Origin: Gracilibacillus timonensis | GTDB taxonomy: Bacteria; Bacillota; Bacilli; Bacillales; Amphibacillaceae | DNA: 64,000 bases | Assembly (NCBI RefSeq): GCF_900086715.1 | Contig: NZ_FLKH01000010.1 | Location: 186,001-250,000, forward strand | Direction of reading: 5' to 3' | Shown: in pieces, positions 1 to 7,560 of the stretch | Layout: each line of letters opens with the position of its first letter | Position numbering within the stretch: position 1 is the stretch's first letter | Program-made: the position numbers and the translations under genes | The notes under the pieces: generated by a model | Seen by the model: only the letters and a program-made list of their open reading frames with translations | What the model was told of the DNA's origin: nothing | Database searches by the model: none

Positions 1-823
1 TAAATGGAAATCGACAGAGGCAATATGTGCGTAAATAAAACCTAAGTAAAAATTAGCCGATTTAGCAAGAGATAACATCAGCATTAACTCAGATAGAGGA
101 AATCTTTAATAGGTCTAAAAGGATTAAAATGTGATGAATAGAGCAACACATTAAATGCTTTAAAGACCATTTTACAATCATTATTTTCTGTAACTTTTAT
201 TTTTATTCGCCCCTTCACGAACCATATATGATAAAATAGAACTATAATTAATGAAACGATGGGAAATTAGTCTTGATTTAAGTGATCTATCCCTAAAAAT
301 TAGCAAAACACCAACCATCGAGCACCCGTTTATAGAATCTATACTTCTAAAAGTAGACTTGAGTGCAAAGTTACATGAAAAAAATGATATGAAATAAGAC
401 AATATTGCTCATTATTTTTAATATGTACGATATTTTAATTATGAAATAACAAGTAATAGAAAAAAACTGGATACATCGGAACAAAAGCGCTTATTTCGAA
501 GGACCATTGATTTTTAATCTGATGCTAACCTTAGGCACATGTAATACCAAGGAGGTTAGTACCTCTTACATAATTCGTTTTATTAAGGGTTAATTTGTGA
601 TTTTTATTCTTTAATTAATAGAAAATTTAGGCTTGCATTCTTATGACTAATACCATTTATAGTACAGGCTTTTTGATGTTTGCTGTCGCCTCCTTTTGGG
701 TGCGTGGATTGAAACATTACATATTAAATCTTGTTCCACTATTCCAGATTATTCTTTGTTCAACAATTGAGCCGTATTGCTTACGACTATCTATAAAAAA
801 ATATATATTAGAGGAGATTTCAA
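1..823. other. left-edge region without a supported gene
   Basis: Open frames here are short, lack a ribosome binding site and resemble no family I know. The DNA is very AT-rich. The only structure I see is an inverted repeat at 525-559. The last 15 bases carry the ribosome site of the next gene. Confidence 0.5.
525..559. repeat. inverted repeat / hairpin
   Basis: CTAACCT with a few further pairs faces AGGTTAG across a loop of about 11 bases. No T-run follows on either strand, so it is not a convincing terminator. The right arm contains AAGGAGG but no reading frame follows it. Confidence 0.35.
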
Positions 824-1174
824 ATGAATATGAAGACAAAGTGGCTTGTTGGTGTTTTACTTATTTTTGCAATAATAAATCTATCTGCTTGTGGCGGATC
901 TAGTAAGTGGGTAGGAACATATGGAGGAACTAGTACTAGTGGGAGCAAGATAGAAATCACTATCGATAAAAATGGGGCTGCTATTTACAATGAAGGTGGT
1001 ACTGAGTACGAAGGGGAATGGACGGAAAACGAGAATAGTATAGATCTTAATTTTGACGGTCAGGTATCTAATAAATCGGAACCCTTGATCGTTACACTTT
1101 CTTCTGATGAACAGTCTATAACGGTTGAATCTATGAACAGTAGTTGGAATCCAGATCTATACCAAAGAAGATGA
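824..1174 (+). CDS. small secreted lipoprotein
   Basis: The 116-residue product starts with a lipoprotein signal peptide whose lipobox reads LSAC, cysteine at about residue 23, so it should be lipid-anchored outside the membrane. The mature part is short, rich in Gly, Ser, Thr and acidic residues, and looks like a single small beta domain (WVGTYGGTS at the start, an E-W-T-E motif in the middle). GAGGAG at 811-816 supports this ATG. Oddity: the frame ends in NPDLYQRR, but the +1 frame at the same place reads IYTKEDES before a stop, a more natural tail for such lipoproteins, so a one-base frameshift near 1150-1160 is possible. It stands alone on the plus strand. Function unknown. Confidence 0.75.
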   Translation: MNMKTKWLVGVLLIFAIINLSACGGSSKWVGTYGGTSTSGSKIEITIDKNGAAIYNEGGTEYEGEWTENENSIDLNFDGQVSNKSEPLIVTLSSDEQSITVESMNSSWNPDLYQRR

Positions 1175-1272
1175 ATCATAAGAAATAAAATACATATATC
1201 CATATTGAAGATGTTACAATCACAGTCTGTTTATAATTAGCAATCAGGCGCTTTTGTTGAACAAAGAGCAAT

Positions 1273-1315
1273 CTGGAATATGGCTAAACTGCTGCGATAG
1301 TCCAGCCATATTCCA
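1273..1315. repeat. 12-bp perfect inverted repeat
   Basis: TGGAATATGGCT and AGCCATATTCCA are perfect reverse complements 19 bases apart. It lies between the small lipoprotein gene (plus strand) and the end of the leftward polysaccharide operon, so it may end transcripts from both sides, although neither flank has a proper T-run. Confidence 0.55.
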
Positions 1316-1361
1316 CTATAAACACTGAATTCCCCAGCTTACTATTTTATACATCAGGCGC

Positions 1362-2324
1362 TTAACCTCTTTTCTTCATCAACTCCCAATGAATAAAATC
1401 AAAAAAATGAAGTTGGCCAGCCGACTCCTGAGCTAATACTTCAGCCCGCTGAAAGACTTCTTCTGCTAAATCTTCATCGCCTATCTTCATGAAAAAGCGA
1501 TGCAAATAACCATATACAGCCAATGACTCGTACTCTACCGTTGACTCTAAGGTTTCCTTATCATATCTTCCATAAAGACGATCTTCCCGCTCCCATTCTT
1601 TGATGATCCAGTCTTCAAAAGCCATATTGACCTGCTCCTTATTTAGTGCAATTAATAACTGATCGACCATATGCGCCTCCCCATCAAATTGATAGGTCTG
1701 GGTAGATAGCTCAAAATACTCCGGATAAAATACAGGATCTCCTGAAGCATTTTCCAAAATCAGACGATTGGCTGCTGCCTCCGGGAAGAATTGAAAGAAT
1801 GCCGGGATTAAGTAGCTTAATGTGATTCGATTGGCGGTCGTTTGGTATTCCCAATCATAGTAATCCACAAATACATCTTTCCATATTTGTGTCTGTTTGA
1901 TCACCATCAACAAATCCTCAGCAAGCTCGTCATATGCTGGCTCAGAAAATGTATCACTTGCTTCTTTTAAGACCTTAATGATTCGTACATCATCAATTAA
2001 AGCATTCACCTGTGTATTATCTGTCAGTTCCCAAGCAATAAAACTCGCCCCATCACTGGTTTGCACAAAATAATCTTGCAGCAAGGCGACTTGTTCAGCG
2101 AAACGATCCTTATCCTCCACCTGTAATAAAAACTCTAAATAGAGCCCTACGCTCTCCGATAGATACTGAGAATCTTCCTGATTGGGATAAGCATGAATCA
2201 AACCTTGCTCACTCATGTACGCATCTTCCACCTGCTGTTGCACTGATTCATCCATCGACACACGGCATCCTGCCAATAAAAATAATAAACTAATAAAAAA
2301 CAATAAAGATTTACGACCAATCAA
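1362..2324 (-). CDS. ydaJ: YdaJ/GH8-like lipoprotein of exopolysaccharide operon
   Basis: A 320-residue lipoprotein: hydrophobic signal ending in LLAGC (Cys at about 20), then an all-helical body resembling the alpha/alpha-barrel of glycoside hydrolase family 8. A stretch LTDNTQVNALIDDVRIIK near residue 100 sits where GH8 enzymes carry a catalytic acid, but I cannot confirm activity. Its ATG overlaps the stop of the glycosyltransferase gene by 4 bases, so the two are translationally coupled. In B. subtilis, YdaJ has the same kind of fold and lies with YdaK and YdaM in an operon for a c-di-GMP-controlled exopolysaccharide; a role in trimming or exporting that polymer is inferred by analogy. 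It is the last gene of the operon here. Confidence 0.7.
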   Translation of the reverse strand: MIGRKSLLFFISLLFLLAGCRVSMDESVQQQVEDAYMSEQGLIHAYPNQEDSQYLSESVGLYLEFLLQVEDKDRFAEQVALLQDYFVQTSDGASFIAWELTDNTQVNALIDDVRIIKVLKEASDTFSEPAYDELAEDLLMVIKQTQIWKDVFVDYYDWEYQTTANRITLSYLIPAFFQFFPEAAANRLILENASGDPVFYPEYFELSTQTYQFDGEAHMVDQLLIALNKEQVNMAFEDWIIKEWEREDRLYGRYDKETLESTVEYESLAVYGYLHRFFMKIGDEDLAEEVFQRAEVLAQESAGQLHFFDFIHWELMKKRG

Positions 2325-3553
2325 AGGCTTTCTTCCCTTCCTTTGAATCGTTCCGTCTTATCCCATGTAATGGTCTGTCCTCTAAGACGATTCCATATAT
2401 AACTCAAGGAGCTGCGGAATAACAAGATAATAAAAAGCTGCGCATAAGTAAAATACATCAGCAGGATAAAGCAAACATTCTTTACAGACACATTGTCATC
2501 TACTACTAACGCACTTAATAGTTGTGAGGTATAAACAATATAGCTCATAAACCATAAAATCAAGATCGGCGCGCGCATATCAGGTAAAGTAAAACCTAAT
2601 AGGCCCATGATGAAGAAGATGTCTGACACCAGCAATAAGACAGCAAAGAATAGATAAGTGAATACATGCTGCAAGGATAAAGCAAAGGTACGACCTTTCC
2701 AATGAGACAAATCATGAATCGACTTTTCCAATAAATATAGGTTCCCAGTCAGCCACCGAGTCCTTTGCCGAACAAAAGTCTTTATTTTCTCAGGCTCCTG
2801 CTCCCAAGTGCGAGAAGCTGGTACGACAGGTAAATGATATCCCATAGCCGTGATTCTTACCGTTAATTCTGCATCCTCTGCCAATGCCCGTACATCATAC
2901 TCTCCCAATTCCTGCACCACTTGACGTTTTACCAGCATATTGGTACCTGCTAGTGAGCCTAACCGAAATAATGCCCAGCGTCCGCATTGCATTAGCAGTT
3001 GAAACACTTGAAATTCTAGGCCAATCATGCGTGTTAAGGCATTTTTGGCCATATTTTTTGTTTTGACATAACCAACTGCCCCTGCTGCTTTTTCATTGTT
3101 TTCAGCTGCTTCCACCAATTTCTTTAAGGCATCAGGTTCTGGTTCATTGTCAGCATCGTATACGGCGAAATAATCAGATTGGGAAATCTTCAAACCATAA
3201 TTAAGCACTCGAGACTTTCCTTTTGGTTCGCCCATTGGCACAGGAATATGATGAATACTTGAAAAGGCTCGGGCAAATTCATCAGCAATAGCTCCTGTTC
3301 TGTCAGATGAATTGTCATTCAATAAATAAATATCCAGCTTACCAGGGTATTGAAGTCTTGCCATTGCCCGCAATGTATCGGCAATTACTACTTCCTCGTT
3401 ATGAGCTGGTATAAAGATGGCAACGCTAGGATAATGCAAAAGTTCAGGCGCCTCTTTTTTCTTCAGTCGATGCCAGATTCCTGCTATATTAATTGCTGAA
3501 TAATACATCAGCATCAACCAAAAAAACGTCATAATGATTAATAAGATAATCAT
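2321..3553 (-). CDS. ydaM: processive family 2 glycosyltransferase (YdaM/PgaC/BcsA-like)
   Basis: A 410-residue membrane glycosyltransferase: N-terminal membrane segment (about 2-25), cytoplasmic GT-A domain (about 40-270), then several membrane segments (about 285-395). GT2 landmarks are visible: LLNDNSSDRT near 77, the DAD metal-binding motif at 133-135, the AED catalytic-base motif at 225-227, and QRTRW at 263-267, the QxxRW signature of processive polysaccharide synthases. It should polymerise and export a surface polysaccharide from a nucleotide sugar; the sugar cannot be told from sequence. It lies 7 bases after the degenerate GGDEF gene and overlaps the GH8-like gene. No BcsB-like (YdaN) or deacetylase (YdaL) gene accompanies it, unlike in B. 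subtilis. Confidence 0.85.
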   Translation of the reverse strand: MIILLIIMTFFWLMLMYYSAINIAGIWHRLKKKEAPELLHYPSVAIFIPAHNEEVVIADTLRAMARLQYPGKLDIYLLNDNSSDRTGAIADEFARAFSSIHHIPVPMGEPKGKSRVLNYGLKISQSDYFAVYDADNEPEPDALKKLVEAAENNEKAAGAVGYVKTKNMAKNALTRMIGLEFQVFQLLMQCGRWALFRLGSLAGTNMLVKRQVVQELGEYDVRALAEDAELTVRITAMGYHLPVVPASRTWEQEPEKIKTFVRQRTRWLTGNLYLLEKSIHDLSHWKGRTFALSLQHVFTYLFFAVLLLVSDIFFIMGLLGFTLPDMRAPILILWFMSYIVYTSQLLSALVVDDNVSVKNVCFILLMYFTYAQLFIILLFRSSLSYIWNRLRGQTITWDKTERFKGREESL

Positions 3554-3560
3554 GGTTTAT

Positions 3561-4313
3561 TTACGCCCCTATTTGTTGTATTTTTTCAATTCTATCTATC
3601 TGCTCCACCCGTACTTGGTATGGTGGGTCGATATAGTTCAAGATTTCTTTTAACTTCTGCTCGATTCGATGAAGTACAATCTCTACTCCGTAATGTTCGG
3701 TATCCCGGAGTAATACGTATATCGTTGATCCAGAAGAGGTAATTAAATCAAAGTTACTGCGTATCGATCGGAGACCTGCCTCTTCTATTTTTTCCTGTAC
3801 TACTCGACGAATCGATTTGCTTTTCTCATCGATGGTCAGTTCTACCAGCCATGCCTGTTTGTTATTTCTTTGCACCGATGCCAACGTCCATTTTGCTTGT
3901 TCCTGGAATTCGTTCATCGTTAAGATACTCGTGTTCGGCTGACGTTTTTGTAATTCCTTTACTTGTTTTCGTAAATCCACATTTTCATAACCAAGCCTTT
4001 TCGTGTAGTGATTCAAAACCCAAAACATCAGAATAAAGCTGGTGAATAACACGTGATCATATATATATAATAATTGCGTCTCTACTGGTTGATTATTAAT
4101 AAAGGCCGCTACCGTTAACAATGCCGCATAACCAATAACCATTATAATGGTATATAAGAACACAAAACGTTCATGCATGAGTGCCATATTTAATACAGAA
4201 ACGATTAACAAACCAACAGCTAATAAGTAAAATGGAAATTGAAAATATAAGATGGCCCAACCATTCGCTAATAATAGAATAATTAACAGACTCATCAAAA
4301 AGTTGCGATTCAT
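3561..4313 (-). CDS. ydaK: membrane protein with degenerate GGDEF domain (YdaK-like)
   Basis: 250 residues: four membrane segments (about 5-22, 27-45, 50-72, 85-102), a short coiled coil (about 108-125), then a GGDEF-fold domain. The catalytic GGDEF box is replaced by SGSTI (194-198), so it cannot be a diguanylate cyclase. The upstream inhibitory-site arginine is kept (R185) but the Asp is shifted by one (RSNFD rather than RxxD). In B. subtilis, YdaK is a catalytically dead GGDEF protein that binds c-di-GMP and activates the neighbouring polysaccharide synthase; the same receptor role is inferred here from operon position as first gene. The ATG is preceded by GAAGGAGT. Confidence 0.75.
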   Translation of the reverse strand: MNRNFLMSLLIILLLANGWAILYFQFPFYLLAVGLLIVSVLNMALMHERFVFLYTIIMVIGYAALLTVAAFINNQPVETQLLYIYDHVLFTSFILMFWVLNHYTKRLGYENVDLRKQVKELQKRQPNTSILTMNEFQEQAKWTLASVQRNNKQAWLVELTIDEKSKSIRRVVQEKIEEAGLRSIRSNFDLITSSGSTIYVLLRDTEHYGVEIVLHRIEQKLKEILNYIDPPYQVRVEQIDRIEKIQQIGA

Positions 4314-4401
4314 TCGTACTCCTTCTTTCAGCGAGAATTCTTTTATTCTATTGTACTATAAAAGGACAGCTGTTGAGTAAAAATATCGATTTTTTCTCAA
4401 A

Positions 4402-4430
4402 CAAAAAGACTGCATCCTCAAATGCAGTCT
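4402..4430 (-). terminator. intrinsic terminator of the Tad/kinase block
   Basis: On the minus strand AGACTGCAT pairs with ATGCAGTCT across a 6-base loop and runs into five T residues. The stem begins in the stop codon of the EssB-like gene, so it closes the long leftward block and separates it from the polysaccharide operon. Confidence 0.85.
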
Positions 4431-5856
4431 ATCCTTGTATATCATCAATCTGTTCATCTATCTTTTCGATTCGTTCTTCTTTTTCATCATCATCCAAGTC
4501 ATCGTTGTTATTGATTTTATCTTTCTGGATATTTAAGCTATTGACTTGAATGCCTTCATTATTTAGTTCCTTGCCAATCTCCAGTGCCTCTTTATCCTTT
4601 TTCAGTTCCACATAGCTTCTTCCAGCTAGGTATTTGGCGCGGTCATTATCACTGATATCCTGATAAATGGCGACCACACTGTCAAAGTCTTTGTTCACCC
4701 ATGCTTGTTCAATGGTTACTTCTGGGGCGTCAGATTCCAGTGCCAGGATGGCTTCCTTAGACTCTTGACCTTCAATCGATTTCAACTTGTCAACGATTTG
4801 TACATTATAAGAAGGATCTAGTTGACTGGCCTGCGTTAAGCTCTCGACGGTGCCTAAGTCAATATATTGTTCCACCAAGGTACGCTGCGCTTCTTCATCT
4901 AATTGCTCCACACTTTCAAAGCTAGTGATCGCTTCTTCGGTCTTTCCGGTCACTGCCATGCGGTATCCTTCCAATAGCTTGTCATCCTTTGCAAGTTCTG
5001 CTTCGAGTGCTACCTTTTCTTGCTCGAGTTCTTCCTGTTGTTGCTGCTGTTGATCATTTTCTGATGTAGTTGCTTCTGCCATTGGAACTACCTTAATCAT
5101 ATACAGCAGTAACATGCCCGCCACCATACCAAGGACAATGCCTGCGGGTACCGTCACTTTCAAGGTGGCATACTTTTGCATTTTTTCTCGCCAAGATTTT
5201 TCTTGCTTCTCTGCTTTTGGTTTCTCCACTTTTGGTTTGGTTTCAACTGCTTCTGACACACCTGGCTTTGCCGTTACAGCGACTGAGGCAGATTGATCAA
5301 TCGCATGACGTAGTTGATCGACGGTCTTTGCTTGCTGAATATCTCGCACATAGGGATAACGAACGGCCAGCTCGTTTATGTTGCTTTGCTTAATATCGGC
5401 ATAACGGACGCCAGTCAAAATGGAAGCTGTAAGCGACCTCAAATCCCGTATCACCTGTTGGTTGGTTAGCTCATCAGTAGATAGTACAAAACGGATCCCT
5501 CGCTGGGCAAATTTCACATCCCCTTGCTGATTGACGTATATATTATCTGGGTGAATCATCGTTGTATATTGGGTGCCAACCAGCCTTGCCACCTCAAGTA
5601 TATTTATGGCGACCTTGCGTCTTAATGAGCTGTCGGTGGAAGAAAGGCTTGACAAAGCGGTATAGTCTTGTGGTTTCTTATAATAAATACGCACGATGTC
5701 ATCCTCTACGGTATAGCGCTGGACATCGAAGAAAAGGGCATCTTTTTTATTTAATTCATCCAGCTGTTCTGCTTCCATCACATTGGTTTGTGACTTAGGT
5801 ATTTCATAGATAACCTGGTCTACTTCTTCTTTTATATAGCCGTTAATACCTTGCAA
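4429..5856 (-). CDS. EssB/YukC-like membrane pseudokinase in a Tad locus
   Basis: About 475 residues with EssB/YukC architecture: N-terminal cytoplasmic kinase-like fold (about 1-190) with a decayed catalytic loop (IHPDNIYVN instead of HRDxKxxN) and no DFG, a basic linker, one membrane helix (about 235-257), a Gln/Glu-rich coiled coil, then a helical repeat domain outside with an acidic tail. EssB/YukC is a core subunit of Firmicutes type VII secretion, but no EssC ATPase, WXG100 substrate or other T7SS gene is near; the neighbours are a kinase, a phosphatase, an FHA protein and Tad genes. A GTG nine bases further upstream overlaps its own Shine-Dalgarno; GGAGGTGA followed after 5 bases by TTG favours the TTG start used here. 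Likely role: membrane adaptor between cytoplasmic phospho-signalling and the pilus or lipoproteins (inference). Confidence 0.75.
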   Translation of the reverse strand: MQGINGYIKEEVDQVIYEIPKSQTNVMEAEQLDELNKKDALFFDVQRYTVEDDIVRIYYKKPQDYTALSSLSSTDSSLRRKVAINILEVARLVGTQYTTMIHPDNIYVNQQGDVKFAQRGIRFVLSTDELTNQQVIRDLRSLTASILTGVRYADIKQSNINELAVRYPYVRDIQQAKTVDQLRHAIDQSASVAVTAKPGVSEAVETKPKVEKPKAEKQEKSWREKMQKYATLKVTVPAGIVLGMVAGMLLLYMIKVVPMAEATTSENDQQQQQQEELEQEKVALEAELAKDDKLLEGYRMAVTGKTEEAITSFESVEQLDEEAQRTLVEQYIDLGTVESLTQASQLDPSYNVQIVDKLKSIEGQESKEAILALESDAPEVTIEQAWVNKDFDSVVAIYQDISDNDRAKYLAGRSYVELKKDKEALEIGKELNNEGIQVNSLNIQKDKINNNDDLDDDEKEERIEKIDEQIDDIQG

Positions 5857-5878
5857 TCTATTCACCTCCGTAAATTAA

Positions 5879-6694
5879 TTATCCTTGATAAGCATGGATA
5901 AATGCCTTCATTCGCTCGGTATAGGAACGGTTGACCTTTGCTGTGGCCTGCATTACCTTCGCTATATTCGGATAGCGCTTATCGGGATTGGTATTAGTTA
6001 ATTTCATAATCATCTGGGCAAAATGTTTGGGCAGTCTTTCCCTCAAAATCGTTTCATGATCACTTGTATAAATATTCTCTCCATTGCTTGTCAGGTAAAA
6101 AAGGACGGCACCAAGTGAAAATAAGTCTGAGCGTAAATCGACGACACCATCCTCGAATTGCTCCGGTGCGGCATAACCAATCGTGCCTAATGCCCTCACC
6201 TGTCCAACAGCATCAACGGGAGCGGTAATACCGAAATCAACCACATAAACGGTATTATCCTCGCCAAGCAAAATATTAGATGGTTTCATATCACGGATCA
6301 CCAGAGCTGGATCATGATCATGAAAAACGCGAATAATCCCCGCGAGTTGTCGCGCAATCTCACTAATTTCCTGCCAGGTAAAGGTTCTTCCTTCCTCCTC
6401 CATCAAGTCGGACAGGCTTTTTGCTGCAAACTTCTCGATCACTATCGCCTTGTAATGGTTATGCACGATGAATTTATCAAATAGCTTAGGAATGCTGGGG
6501 TGATCGATGGCCGCCAGCGTGGCAGCTTCATTATCAATCTGTTGATTAAATAGGGTATCTGGACTTTTGACAACCTTTAATAATGCCTGCTTTCCACCTG
6601 GTGTCTTCACATGGTAGAGAAGGGAGGTACCACCTGATGTTAGGTACTCAAGGATCTCATATTTGTCTTGGATAAGCTCCTGCTTTTTCCACAT
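5879..6694 (-). CDS. cytoplasmic Ser/Thr protein kinase
   Basis: 271 residues made only of a Hanks-type kinase domain: Gly-rich loop LTSGGTS (19-25), ATP lysine K40, helix-C Glu near 56, catalytic loop IRDMKPSN (D135, K137, N140), DFG (153-155) and an APEQ motif. Catalytic residues are intact; the His of HRD is Ile. There is no membrane helix or PASTA region, so it is not PrkC and needs a partner to sense anything outside. Its start lies 2 bases after the PP2C stop, with GGAGGGG at the end of that gene, and it precedes the EssB-like pseudokinase, which may tether it. Substrates may include the FHA protein or Tad components (inference). Confidence 0.9.
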   Translation of the reverse strand: MWKKQELIQDKYEILEYLTSGGTSLLYHVKTPGGKQALLKVVKSPDTLFNQQIDNEAATLAAIDHPSIPKLFDKFIVHNHYKAIVIEKFAAKSLSDLMEEEGRTFTWQEISEIARQLAGIIRVFHDHDPALVIRDMKPSNILLGEDNTVYVVDFGITAPVDAVGQVRALGTIGYAAPEQFEDGVVDLRSDLFSLGAVLFYLTSNGENIYTSDHETILRERLPKHFAQMIMKLTNTNPDKRYPNIAKVMQATAKVNRSYTERMKAFIHAYQG

Positions 6695-6696
6695 TG

Positions 6697-7560
6697 CTAC
6701 CCCTCCGTTCTAGTCTCCATATGGACGGTTAGAATAGATACATCATCTGTCGGATGTTTGTCGTCCTTCGCCACGTGATAGAAATGATCCGTGATGGCTT
6801 CTAGTGTTTGCTTCTTTTCCAGCTGGGCCGTCCATTGCTGACTCAGCTCTTCTTCGGTAAACAAGCCATGGAACCCATCTGTACATAACAAAAAGTAATC
6901 CACATTCGTGAAGGTACCTGATGCCGTATAAGGCTTTACATCCCCTTTAATCCCCATACACTGTGTTAAATAATGGGCCTTATCGTGAGACTTAGCCTCC
7001 TCGGTTGTCATCAGCCCTTTCTCCACCTGCATCGAAGCGAAGGAATGGTCGACCGACAACTGCACGAACCTTTTTTCCTTATTCAAGTCAATCGTATCTC
7101 CATTTGGTTCTTCCAAATCGGTAATTTGCGCGCGATAACGATAAATACGTGTATCACCGATATGACAAATAAAATACTGATCATCGACAACCATCAATAC
7201 GCTTAAGGTAGTGCCAATATCTTTCTGTTCCCGTCGGCCGATCTCCATCAGTTGTGTATTAATTTCAGCAAACAGGTCAATGATTTGTGCTTTACATGCC
7301 GGCAAAAAGTCAGCCGGTTTCTCATTCATCCATACCATACTGCGCCACCATTTTAATACGTAATCAACGGCGAAATAGCTGGCTGCATCACCAAGCTCAT
7401 GACCGCCCATCCCATCTGCTATCACAAAAAGATGGACCGCTTGGCCAGTTGATAAGTTTTCGCTCGAGACGCCGATCGAATCTTGATTCGGTCGGTCTGT
7501 GCTTGGCCTGAAACTAAATTTACCCTGCTGAACGTGCGCTTTCATCTCTGTATTCGTCAT
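6697..7560 (-). CDS. PP2C-family Ser/Thr protein phosphatase
   Basis: 287-residue PPM/PP2C phosphatase with the metal-binding motifs in order: NQD near the N-terminus, DGMGGHE, GTTLS, HIGDTRIYRY, TDGF and a C-terminal DDVSIL. It should remove phosphate from Ser/Thr using two Mn/Mg ions in the cytoplasm, opposing the kinase encoded next. It overlaps the FHA gene by 4 bases (ATGA), so FHA, phosphatase and kinase are translated as a chain. No sensor or membrane domain is fused to it. Confidence 0.92.
   Translation of the reverse strand: MTNTEMKAHVQQGKFSFRPSTDRPNQDSIGVSSENLSTGQAVHLFVIADGMGGHELGDAASYFAVDYVLKWWRSMVWMNEKPADFLPACKAQIIDLFAEINTQLMEIGRREQKDIGTTLSVLMVVDDQYFICHIGDTRIYRYRAQITDLEEPNGDTIDLNKEKRFVQLSVDHSFASMQVEKGLMTTEEAKSHDKAHYLTQCMGIKGDVKPYTASGTFTNVDYFLLCTDGFHGLFTEEELSQQWTAQLEKKQTLEAITDHFYHVAKDDKHPTDDVSILTVHMETRTEG

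Noticed and set aside
181-402. 73-residue leftward frame near the left edge
   Set aside because: No ribosome site, no recognisable domain, AT-rich chance frame.
643-903. 86-residue rightward frame overlapping the first lipoprotein
   Set aside because: No ribosome site and it overlaps a better-supported lipoprotein gene in another frame.
3561-4313. Active diguanylate cyclase
   Set aside because: The GGDEF box is SGSTI, so catalysis is not possible.
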